A stretch of DNA of 64,000 nucleotides, from NCBI RefSeq assembly GCF_910589745.1, contig NZ_OU342399.1, positions 1,571,501 to 1,635,500 of the forward strand, in the 5' to 3' direction. The position numbers and the translations under genes are program-made. The notes beneath the pieces were generated by a model. It was not told the origin of the DNA, did no database searches, and saw only the letters and a program-made list of their open reading frames with translations. The DNA comes from Candidatus Arcticimaribacter forsetii. GTDB taxonomy: Bacteria; Bacteroidota; Bacteroidia; Flavobacteriales; Flavobacteriaceae. Shown here piece after piece: positions 1-7,966 of this stretch; within the stretch, counting starts at the first letter, position 1; each line of letters opens with the position of its first letter.

Positions 1-897
1 ATTGGATCAACTCTTAAAGGAATTGGACCTACTTACATGGATAAAACCGGGAGAAACGGTATTCGTGTAGGAGATATTGTTTTACCCGATTGGAAAGACC
101 GTTATGAAAATTTAAAGCAAAAGCATTTAAAAATGTTGAGCTCTTTCGAAGGTTTAATTGAATTCGACTTGGCTGCTCTTGAGGAAGTGTTTTTTAAGGC
201 AATTGAAGAACTAAAAAAACTACCTTTTGTTGATAGTGAAAATTTACTACACACGGCAATAAAAGAAGGGAAGAAAGTTTTAGCAGAAGGAGCACAAGGT
301 TCTCTATTAGATATTGACTTTGGAACTTACCCATTTGTCACTTCATCTACCACCACAGCTGCGGGTGCATGTACAGGTTTAGGAGTTGCTCCTAACGCCA
401 TCGGAGATGTATTTGGAATATTCAAAGCCTATACAACACGAGTTGGAAGTGGACCATTCCCTACTGAACTTTTTGATGAAGACGGAGAAACAATGGGTCG
501 CGTGGGTATGGAATTTGGAGCAACTACAGGACGAGCGAGACGTTGTGGTTGGATCGATCTAGTTGCCCTTAAATACGCAATTCGCGTAAATGGAGTTACC
601 CAATTAATGATGATGAAAGGAGATGTTCTCTCTGGATTTGAAAAAATTAAAGTGTGTACTTCTTACAAAACAAAAGACGGTTCTATAAAACACTTCCCTT
701 TCAGTATTGATCCTGAGCATGTTACTCCAGAATACATTGAAATGGAAGGATGGAAAGAAGACTTAACGGAACTAACTGCTGAAGATCAATTCCCAAAGGC
801 TTTTAACGATTATATTGCTTATTTAGAGAAGGAATTAGAAACCCCTATTAAAATTGTATCAGTAGGTCCAGATCGTAAACAAACTATTTTCCGCTAA
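1..897 (+). CDS. purA: Adenylosuccinate synthetase, 3' part
   Basis: The 5' end lies outside the window: the frame is open from base 1 and reads IGSTLKGIGPTY, a conserved stretch well inside PurA, so about 298 residues are present of a protein usually near 425. The enzyme joins IMP and aspartate using GTP to give adenylosuccinate, the first committed step to AMP, in the cytoplasm. Visible signatures are EGAQGSLLDIDFGTYPFVTSS-type residues (from about base 286), the VGSGPFPTEL loop, GRARRCGW in the IMP/GTP-binding region, and the C-terminal GPDRKQTI end. The family often has a proline or arginine where this protein has alanine in GRARRCGW. The next gene starts 21 bases downstream, so the two are probably co-transcribed. 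Identification is secure; only the start is unknown. Confidence 0.97.
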   Translation: MGSTLKGIGPTYMDKTGRNGIRVGDIVLPDWKDRYENLKQKHLKMLSSFEGLIEFDLAALEEVFFKAIEELKKLPFVDSENLLHTAIKEGKKVLAEGAQGSLLDIDFGTYPFVTSSTTTAAGACTGLGVAPNAIGDVFGIFKAYTTRVGSGPFPTELFDEDGETMGRVGMEFGATTGRARRCGWIDLVALKYAIRVNGVTQLMMMKGDVLSGFEKIKVCTSYKTKDGSIKHFPFSIDPEHVTPEYIEMEGWKEDLTELTAEDQFPKAFNDYIAYLEKELETPIKIVSVGPDRKQTIFR

Positions 898-918
898 GAG
901 GAAATTTAAATAAATATC

Positions 919-2541
919 TTGAAAAATCCGAAAACACTTGTTTTAATTCTAATGATTGGTTTTTGGGTAGGACTCTTATCTGCTCAAGAATCTAGAATTG
1001 TTGAAATAAGGCAAGCGGGATCTTTCGAAAAAGATGAAGCTCAATATCCTGGAGCAAACATACTTTTAAAAAAAGGAGATACAAGAGTTCATTTATTCCA
1101 TAAAGGGGCCTTGATTAAATCCAATACCTCTTTTTTTTATTCAAAGAGAAATTTTTTTGAAGCAAGTGGTGCTGTTGTTTTTACTCAAGGCGACACCTTA
1201 AGGATGACCAGTGATTATTTAGAATATGATGGGAAAAAAGGATTTGCAAAAGCTTGGGGAAATGTTTTTCTAAAACAACCCGATATGACGCTAGAAACAG
1301 ATACACTTTATCTGGATCGCGTCGAGAACATTGCTTATTATGAAACCCCAGGAACTATAGTCGACAGCAGTAGTGTTTTAAAAAGTAATCGCGGAAAATA
1401 TTTTATGAATGAAAAGAAATATCGTTTCATTTCTAATGTTCGCATAGACAATCCAGAATATAAGGTTACTTCAGCACAACTTGATTATTTTACAGAAAGT
1501 AACAAAGCTTTCCTCTACGGTCCTACCAAGATAATTGGTGCTGACTATGATATTTATTGCGAACGAGGATTCTATAACATGGAAACTCAGCAAGGGAATT
1601 TCAGACAAAATGCATTGATTAACTATAACGAAAAAATTATTGAAGGAGACAGTCTATATTTTGAAAATGAAAGGGAATATGCAGCTGCAACAGACTTTGT
1701 CTCTATAACGGATACCATTAATAATTCGATAATTCGCGGGAATTATGCCGAAATTTTTAAAGCAAAAGATTCCGCAATTATTACAAGAAAAGCATATGCA
1801 ATAAATATTCTTGAAAAAGATTCTTTGTTCATTAAAGCAGACACACTCGTTGGAACAGGACCAGCAGAACATCGCGTTTTAAGAGGGTATTATAATGTAA
1901 AAATATTGAAGTCAGACATTAGAGGGAAATCGGACTCTTTATATCTTGATGATAAAATTGGAAAGATTGAATTACACAAAAGACCTTTATCTAAAAAAGA
2001 AGAACAAATTTTAAGTGACGATGACAAAAATTCCAAGAACCCTGTTTTATGGTTTGGTGCAAGCCAAATGAGTGGAGAGGTAATTTACTTAAAAACAGAA
2101 AAAGGAGAGAAAAAACTCGATTCTCTTCAGATTTTCGGAAATGCATTTATAATAGAAAAAGACTCCCTTAGTTCGGATGGATATAACCAGATCATTGGAA
2201 GTGAACTTTATGGAGACTTCCATGACGGAGCACTTAAAAACCTAGACGTAGTAAAAAACACTATGGTTATTTATTATCTCTATTCGGATTCTGGTGAACT
2301 CATCGGGATTAATAAAACAATCTGTAGTGCGCTCGATATTGTATTCGACAACAACGAAATAAATGAAATTTCATTTTATGTAAGTCCAGACGGAGAGGTT
2401 TTCCCTGAAGAAAAAATAGATCGAAATCTAAGAAAACTAAAAGGTTTTCTTTGGAGAATAAATGAAAGGCCAGAAACATTTGAGGATTTATTTGGTCCAG
2501 AAAAAACAGAAATTCCAGAAGTTACAATTTTAAAAGAATGA
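919..2541 (+). CDS. OstA/LptA-like outer-membrane biogenesis protein
   Basis: A 540-residue exported protein with an N-terminal signal peptide (LVLILMIGFWVGLLSAQ, cleavage after about residue 22) followed by repeated beta-strand segments around the pattern 'GD.L.....Y....A...GNV', as in the OstA-like (LptA/LptD N-domain) family of Bacteroidota. Family members are thought to carry lipopolysaccharide across the periplasm to the outer membrane; that role here is inferred from the family. The start is a TTG at 919, chosen because it supplies the basic N-terminus of the signal peptide; the first ATG (residue 13) would leave a truncated signal. The stop overlaps the next start by 4 bases (ATGA), suggesting translational coupling with the aminotransferase downstream. 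Confidence 0.85.
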   Translation: MKNPKTLVLILMIGFWVGLLSAQESRIVEIRQAGSFEKDEAQYPGANILLKKGDTRVHLFHKGALIKSNTSFFYSKRNFFEASGAVVFTQGDTLRMTSDYLEYDGKKGFAKAWGNVFLKQPDMTLETDTLYLDRVENIAYYETPGTIVDSSSVLKSNRGKYFMNEKKYRFISNVRIDNPEYKVTSAQLDYFTESNKAFLYGPTKIIGADYDIYCERGFYNMETQQGNFRQNALINYNEKIIEGDSLYFENEREYAAATDFVSITDTINNSIIRGNYAEIFKAKDSAIITRKAYAINILEKDSLFIKADTLVGTGPAEHRVLRGYYNVKILKSDIRGKSDSLYLDDKIGKIELHKRPLSKKEEQILSDDDKNSKNPVLWFGASQMSGEVIYLKTEKGEKKLDSLQIFGNAFIIEKDSLSSDGYNQIIGSELYGDFHDGALKNLDVVKNTMVIYYLYSDSGELIGINKTICSALDIVFDNNEINEISFYVSPDGEVFPEEKIDRNLRKLKGFLWRINERPETFEDLFGPEKTEIPEVTILKE

Positions 2542-3728
2542 AAACACTTCACAGAGACTTTCTTACCTATCAAGCAAAAACTACTCCTTACCCACTCGGT
2601 ATAGAAATAGATCATGCAAAAGGAAGTTATGTTTATGATAGCAGTGGTAAATCGTATTTAGATTTTGTTGCTGGAGTTTCTGCATGCAGCCTAGGACACT
2701 GCCACCCCAATATAGTCGAAGCTATAAAAAACCAAAGCGAACGCTATTTACACGTAATGGTATATGGGGAATTTGCACAAGAACCCGCAGTAAATTTAGC
2801 GAAAGAACTTGCACAAGAATTACCAGAAAGTCTTGGCGTAACCTATCTTGTAAATTCAGGGACGGAAGCGATTGAAGGGGCATTAAAACTAGCCAAACGA
2901 GTTACAGGAAGAGGAGAGCTTATCTCTGCAAACAAAGCCTACCACGGAAGCACCCACGGTGCACTGAGCTTACTGGGAGCTGAAGAACAAAAAAAAGCTT
3001 ACCGACCCTTACTCCCAGGAGTATCGTTTATTGAATTTAACGACGAAAAAGATTTAAAAAAAATCACCTCAAAAACAGCTGCTGTACTACTAGAAACGAT
3101 TCAAGGAGGTGCAGGATTTATTCTTCCGGAAAACAATTACCTAAGACAGGTTAAAAAAAGATGTGAAGAAGTTGGAGCTCTTTTAATACTAGACGAAATC
3201 CAACCGGGATTTGGAAGAACAGGAAGTCTTTTTGGATTTCAACAGTTTGATGTAGTCCCAGATATTCTTGTAATGGGAAAAGGAATGGGAGGAGGATTAC
3301 CTATAGGGGCGTTCAGTAGTTCTTCTGACAAAATGATGCAGCTGACAGAAAATCCAAAATTAGGACACATCACAACATTTGGAGGAAATCCTTTAGTTGC
3401 AGCCTCGGCGCTAGCAACACTGAGAACTCTAAAGTCAGAAAAATTAATTGAACAGGTAAAAGAAAAAGAAAACCTATTTAGAAGCTTATTAAAACACCCT
3501 GCCATAAAACAAATTAATGGAACTGGTTTAATGCTAGCTCCCCTATTTGAAAACGAAGAAATTGCAAATAAAGTAGTATTAGGGTGCATGGAAAAAGGGC
3601 TGATATTATTCTGGTTATTATGGGAAAAAAAAGCGGTTAGAATATCTCCGCCATTGACTATTTCAGAGGAAGAAATCAAAAAAGGATGTGCTATAATTAA
3701 TGAAGTTTTGGAAGGTATTAATTCCTAA
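2538..3728 (+). CDS. Class III PLP aminotransferase (acetylornithine/ornithine type)
   Basis: A 396-residue fold-type I pyridoxal-phosphate enzyme of the acetylornithine/ornithine/4-aminobutyrate aminotransferase class. Visible landmarks: the VNSGTEAIEGALKLAK cofactor-phosphate loop (residues about 105-120), AYHGSTHGALS, the LILDEIQPGFGRTG segment with the cofactor-binding Asp219, and the Schiff-base lysine Lys248 in MGKGMGGGLP. The exact substrate cannot be read from sequence: the genes around it (purA, ostA, a TPR gene) are not arginine biosynthesis, so a housekeeping aminotransferase of unknown substrate is as likely as ArgD. It starts inside the last codons of the OstA-like gene (4-base overlap) and is followed by a 92-base gap. 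Confidence 0.85.
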   Translation: MKTLHRDFLTYQAKTTPYPLGIEIDHAKGSYVYDSSGKSYLDFVAGVSACSLGHCHPNIVEAIKNQSERYLHVMVYGEFAQEPAVNLAKELAQELPESLGVTYLVNSGTEAIEGALKLAKRVTGRGELISANKAYHGSTHGALSLLGAEEQKKAYRPLLPGVSFIEFNDEKDLKKITSKTAAVLLETIQGGAGFILPENNYLRQVKKRCEEVGALLILDEIQPGFGRTGSLFGFQQFDVVPDILVMGKGMGGGLPIGAFSSSSDKMMQLTENPKLGHITTFGGNPLVAASALATLRTLKSEKLIEQVKEKENLFRSLLKHPAIKQINGTGLMLAPLFENEEIANKVVLGCMEKGLILFWLLWEKKAVRISPPLTISEEEIKKGCAIINEVLEGINS

Positions 3729-3820
3729 ACTGTTAATTACTTTGTTAAAAACAATCTCTTAGAAGGCTAAACAAAAGCTAACTTCTGTATTAACTTTAAT
3801 AATAAGTTACAAATTAGTCT

Positions 3821-5188
3821 ATGAAGAATCAGTTCCCAGAAAATTCCGACTCACCCATTCCAAGATTTGAGCAAATGCTTAAAACAAATGAGGTGTACTT
3901 CTTTGATGCTGAAGATTTTGAATGTATAATTCAATATTACATAGATTCTGGTGAAATTAATTTAGCAAAAAAAGCACTTCACTTAGCTACAAAACAACAC
4001 CCGGTTCACAGCGATTTACTCCTCCTAAAGTCTGAGCTTTTGATTTTTGACGGAGCTGATGAACAAGCTAAATTGTTACTTGATGTAATTGAAGAATTAG
4101 ATCCTCAAAATCAAGAAATATTTGTTCAACGAGCTACCATTTATTCTAAAAATAAGGAACACGCAAAAGCGATTGAATTACTTATTGAATCGTTACAATA
4201 CGCAGACGAATTGACCGAAATATGGTGTCTTCTTGGGATGGAATATATGGTGCTGGAAGATTATGAAAATGCAAAAGAAAACTTCAAATTATGTTTAGTT
4301 GAAGATCCTCAAGATTATCAAGTAATGTACAACCTATTGTATTGCTTAGAATATTTAAAAGAATACGAAGAAGCAATAAGCGTACTGAACTCAATCCTAG
4401 AAAAGAACCCATACAACGAAATTGCATGGCATGAAATCGGGAAACAGTATTTAAATTTAGATCGAAATGAAGAAGCTTTAAGTGCCTTTGATTTTGCAAT
4501 TATTTCTGAAGACCGTTTTACAGGAGCTTACATTGAAAAAGGAAAGGTGCTAGAAAAACTAGGTCGTCACAACGAAGCAATTGAAAACTATCAAATTTCA
4601 AATCAACTAGATGATCCCAGTTCCTATGCTTACCTCAGAATAGGTCACTGTCATCAAACCTTAGGAAACGACATCTTAGCATTGCAATATTTTAAAAAAT
4701 CGGTTCAAGAAGATCCCTCGAGTGAAAAAAGTTGGATTGCATTAATTGATTTTTACATCTACAGTGAAGATATCGAGAAAGCATTGTATTTCACAAAAGA
4801 AGCTCTTCTGATAAACAGCAGCAGCGTGGGTTATAACAAAAGAAATGCTCTTTTATTACAAACTTTAGGTCATTACACTGAAGCTGAGATTGCATATCAA
4901 AACACAATTGAACTTGGAAATTATGAACTCGAAATATGGATTGAGTGGATGAATACTTTAATCTTTTTAAACGAGTGGGAGAAGCTAATTAAAATTGGTC
5001 ACCAGGCGAAAGAATTCTATCCGGAGGCTTCGGAGATTGATTTCAGAATTGCCGGAAGTTATAGAAGAATTAGCAGATTAAATGAAGCCGATTATTTCAT
5101 TCAAGATCTCAAAAAAAACAAAAAAGAACCTGCTGATAGTTTATTAAAGTTTTTCCCTGAATTCAAATCAATTTTCAACATTTCTTAG
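3821..5188 (+). CDS. Tetratricopeptide-repeat protein
   Basis: A 455-residue soluble protein made almost entirely of TPR units. Typical helix pairs with the W/L-G-Y-A-F-A-P pattern can be seen, for example around residues 130-165 (LGMEYMVLEDYENAKENF), 200-235 (IGKQYLNLDRNEEALSAF), and 235-270 (KGKVLEKLGRHNEAIENY). There is no signal peptide or membrane segment, so it is probably a cytoplasmic scaffold; partners cannot be named. Related TPR genes are common in Flavobacteriia genomes. A weak -7 box (TAACTTTA, 3791-3798) precedes the ATG by 22 bases, and the 92-base upstream gap suggests its own promoter. The next gene begins 23 bases downstream. Confidence 0.8.
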   Translation: MKNQFPENSDSPIPRFEQMLKTNEVYFFDAEDFECIIQYYIDSGEINLAKKALHLATKQHPVHSDLLLLKSELLIFDGADEQAKLLLDVIEELDPQNQEIFVQRATIYSKNKEHAKAIELLIESLQYADELTEIWCLLGMEYMVLEDYENAKENFKLCLVEDPQDYQVMYNLLYCLEYLKEYEEAISVLNSILEKNPYNEIAWHEIGKQYLNLDRNEEALSAFDFAIISEDRFTGAYIEKGKVLEKLGRHNEAIENYQISNQLDDPSSYAYLRIGHCHQTLGNDILALQYFKKSVQEDPSSEKSWIALIDFYIYSEDIEKALYFTKEALLINSSSVGYNKRNALLLQTLGHYTEAEIAYQNTIELGNYELEIWIEWMNTLIFLNEWEKLIKIGHQAKEFYPEASEIDFRIAGSYRRISRLNEADYFIQDLKKNKKEPADSLLKFFPEFKSIFNIS

Positions 5189-5211
5189 CATAAGAAATTA
5201 ATTTTCTTTTT

Positions 5212-6186
5212 TTGAAAAACAATTCCAATACAAAATTAAAAGTCTTTTTAAAAGGCATGACCATGGGAATCGCCGATGTTATTCCGGGAGTTTCTGGTGG
5301 TACAATTGCACTCATTACTGGAATTTATGAAGAATTAATCAACTCGATTGATAACTTAAATTTAAAAGCTCTTTCCACCCTAAAAAAAGAAGGATTTAAC
5401 TCGTTCTGGAATAAAATAAACGGAAAATTTCTCCTACCACTCCTCCTTGGAATTGGTACTAGTATTGTCCTTTTTTCGGGATTAATACACCATTTATTAA
5501 ATGAATATCCGATTCCTGTATGGTCGTTTTTTTTCGGATTAATTACAAGCAGTATTCTTCTTTTATTAAAACAATACAAACCCAATTCAATAAAGTCAAT
5601 TTTATTTCTGCTTATTGGGCTTATAATTGCTTTCAGTATAACACAAATAACTCCAAAAGGAGGAGAAATTAGTCTTGCTTATCTATTCTTCTGCTCCATG
5701 ATTGCGATCATTGCAATGATCCTTCCGGGTATTTCAGGCTCATTTATTTATATCTTACTGGGAGCTTACGAAACCGTTATTTACACCTCAAAAAACAGCA
5801 TCTTGGCTTTATTAAATTTTGATTGGGAAAATTTCCTATTAATTTATTCAAGACTCGCTGCAATTGGATTTGGAATTATTGTGGGTCTTAAAGCGTTTTC
5901 GAAAATATTAAAGTGGCTTTTTAATCATAAAAAACAAGAAACTTTAATGGTTCTTATTGGGTTCATGATGGGAGCACTCCCCAAAATATGGCCTTGGCAA
6001 AAAGTAGTTCAATGGGAAACTATTTCAGAAACCAAAAAAATTGCACTAAAAACAGAATATACAACCCCATGGAATTTCGATGGGGAGTCTCATACAATTA
6101 TTGCCTTTACTTTAATGAGCTTAGGATTTCTTTTTCTATATTTCCTAGAACGTAATTCTAGTAAAGAAAATAATGCAACCCAATAA
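5212..6186 (+). CDS. DUF368 (PopT-type) membrane protein, copy 1
   Basis: A 324-residue multi-pass membrane protein of the DUF368 family. The family signature GMTMGIADVIPGVSGGTIAL lies at residues about 15-34, and a second, related inverted-repeat-like motif, MILPGISGSFIYILLGAYE, at about 168-186. About eight to nine hydrophobic helices are visible. DUF368 proteins (PopT) have been linked experimentally in other bacteria to returning undecaprenyl phosphate, the lipid carrier for cell-wall precursors, across the inner membrane; the same role here is inferred. The start is TTG at 5212. It overlaps a second DUF368 gene by 14 bases. The N-terminus is short and lysine-rich, consistent with a cytoplasmic end. 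Confidence 0.87.
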   Translation: MKNNSNTKLKVFLKGMTMGIADVIPGVSGGTIALITGIYEELINSIDNLNLKALSTLKKEGFNSFWNKINGKFLLPLLLGIGTSIVLFSGLIHHLLNEYPIPVWSFFFGLITSSILLLLKQYKPNSIKSILFLLIGLIIAFSITQITPKGGEISLAYLFFCSMIAIIAMILPGISGSFIYILLGAYETVIYTSKNSILALLNFDWENFLLIYSRLAAIGFGIIVGLKAFSKILKWLFNHKKQETLMVLIGFMMGALPKIWPWQKVVQWETISETKKIALKTEYTTPWNFDGESHTIIAFTLMSLGFLFLYFLERNSSKENNATQ

Positions 6187-7159
6187 CACCAAAGCTCAAA
6201 AACTAATCCTTATTCTAAAAGGAATCGCTATGGGTATTGCCAACAAAATACCCGGTGTTTCTGGCGGTATTGTTGCCTTAGCTGCAGGTTTTTACGAAGA
6301 ATTGATTTATTCTTTTTCTAGATTTGACAAAACAGCTCTTTCTTTCTTTTTAAAAAGAGACTTCAAGGCATTTTACAAGCATATCAACGGGTCGTTTTTG
6401 ACCCTTCTTTTTGGTGGTGTAATCATCAGCTTTTTTAGTGTTTCTCTTATTTTAGATCGGTTCATCCAAATTTATCCACAACAAGTTTGGGGCCTATTTT
6501 TTGGGATGATCATAGCCTCTGTTTTATTCATTTGGATCGAAGTTAAGAAGTATTCTATGTTCGAATATCTGTTAACATTAGTCGGTGTTTCGTTTGGACT
6601 CACAGTTGCTTTTTTGACTCCTGGACAAGAAAACCAAAATTTACTATTTGTGTTCTTTTGCGGAATGATTAGTATTTCGGGAATGATATTGCCAGGGCTC
6701 TCTGGTTCTTTTATAATTCTAGTTTTAGGGAACTATAAATTACTCCTAATCGATTCAGTAAACGCATTATACTATTCCCTTAAAGAGATTTTATTATTCG
6801 ATTTTAGCTTTTTAGAAAATGAGGCTCGAATGAGTTTGTTGGTAATAATGTCGACCTTTACCCTTGGGTCCATCACGGGATTACTTGTTTTTTCAAAAGC
6901 CTTAAAATGGATGTTAAAACGGTACCCTCAAAAAGTAACAGCGGTATTGATCGGTTTTATTATAGGATCTCTCGGGGTTACCTGGCCGTGGAAAAGAACT
7001 GTAGATGATTCGGGTGAAATAATAAAAACTGGAACACAAGAATTATTTTTACCAAATCTATCCGAATTAGAAAACATCTACGTAATCATTTTCATACTTT
7101 TAGGGTTTGGAATTGTTACACTATTAGAAATATATGGAAAAAGAAAAACAACAAAATAA
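6173..7159 (+). CDS. DUF368 (PopT-type) membrane protein, copy 2
   Basis: A 328-residue paralogue of the preceding gene. It has the same two signatures, GIAMGIANKIPGVSGGIVAL near residues 16-35 and MILPGLSGSFIILVLGNYK near 169-187, and a shared C-terminal 'IGF..G.L...WPW' segment. Outside these motifs the two proteins have diverged clearly, so this is an old tandem duplication or a paired system rather than a recent copy. The start overlaps copy 1 by 14 bases, and its own end overlaps aroE by 26 bases, which argues for coupled expression of all three genes. The likely role is lipid-carrier transport as for copy 1; division of labour between the two is unknown. Confidence 0.87.
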   Translation: MQPNNTKAQKLILILKGIAMGIANKIPGVSGGIVALAAGFYEELIYSFSRFDKTALSFFLKRDFKAFYKHINGSFLTLLFGGVIISFFSVSLILDRFIQIYPQQVWGLFFGMIIASVLFIWIEVKKYSMFEYLLTLVGVSFGLTVAFLTPGQENQNLLFVFFCGMISISGMILPGLSGSFIILVLGNYKLLLIDSVNALYYSLKEILLFDFSFLENEARMSLLVIMSTFTLGSITGLLVFSKALKWMLKRYPQKVTAVLIGFIIGSLGVTWPWKRTVDDSGEIIKTGTQELFLPNLSELENIYVIIFILLGFGIVTLLEIYGKRKTTK

Positions 7160-7895
7160 ACGCTATGGATTGGTAGGAAAAGAGATTGAATATTCTTTTT
7201 CACGTTCTTATTTTGCTGAAAAATTCAAAAAAGAAAACATAACAAATTGTAGTTATGAAAATTTTGATTTACAAACTATAGATGAAATTAAAGCGGTTCT
7301 AAAATCTAAAAATCTAGGTGGACTGAACGTAACAATTCCATACAAAGAAGCGATACTTCCCTACATCGATCAGTTATCAGAAGACGCAAAGATAATCGGT
7401 GCTGTAAACACCGTTAAATTATTAGAAAACGGAAAAACAGAAGGACACAATACTGACGCCTTTGGTTTTAAACAAGCATTGGGTCTTAAATGGAATAACC
7501 ATGCTACTCGAGCGCTTATTTTAGGGACTGGAGGAGCCTCAAAAGCTATTGAATATGTCTTGGGTGAGATGGAAATAGAAACTTTATTTGTTTCTAGAAA
7601 TCCAAAAGAAGGCCAAATTCATTATAACGATATCAATCAAGACCTAATGAATAGCCATTTATTAATAATAAACTGCACGCCTTTGGGCACACACCCAGCA
7701 GTAGATCAGGCACCAGCAATTCCTTTTGATTTAATACATGATAAACATTTCTTGTTTGATTTAATTTACAATCCTGAAGTATCCCTATTCTTAAATGAGG
7801 GTTTAAAAAGAGGAGCTACAATCCAAAATGGATATTTTATGTTAGAACAACAAGCTGAAAAATCGTGGAATATCTGGAACAATATGAACGATTAG
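7134..7895 (+). CDS. aroE: Shikimate dehydrogenase
   Basis: A 253-residue NADP-dependent shikimate dehydrogenase, which reduces 3-dehydroshikimate to shikimate in aromatic amino acid synthesis. Landmarks: YGLVGKEIEYSFSRSYF with the substrate-binding serines (residues 11-27), NVTIPYKEAI with catalytic Lys71, GHNTDAFGF with catalytic Asp108, the dinucleotide-binding LGTGGASKAI near 125-134, NCTPLGTHP, and the C-terminal GYFMLEQQAEKSW. The length is a little below the family norm of about 270. The ATG at 7134 lies inside the end of the second DUF368 gene (26-base overlap); later in-frame starts would cut into the substrate-binding region. The product feeds the chorismate pathway; there are no other aro genes nearby. 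Confidence 0.96.
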   Translation: MEKEKQQNKRYGLVGKEIEYSFSRSYFAEKFKKENITNCSYENFDLQTIDEIKAVLKSKNLGGLNVTIPYKEAILPYIDQLSEDAKIIGAVNTVKLLENGKTEGHNTDAFGFKQALGLKWNNHATRALILGTGGASKAIEYVLGEMEIETLFVSRNPKEGQIHYNDINQDLMNSHLLIINCTPLGTHPAVDQAPAIPFDLIHDKHFLFDLIYNPEVSLFLNEGLKRGATIQNGYFMLEQQAEKSWNIWNNMND

Positions 7896-7966
7896 CTTAT
7901 TTTTTCGTAAATTTTACCTGAAATTAATATACATGAATTGCACAAAGCTATTCATAAATAAAACTG

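Noticed and set aside
2538-3728. Calling the aminotransferase argD
   Set aside because: The family includes several substrates and there are no arginine-pathway genes beside it, so no gene symbol is given.
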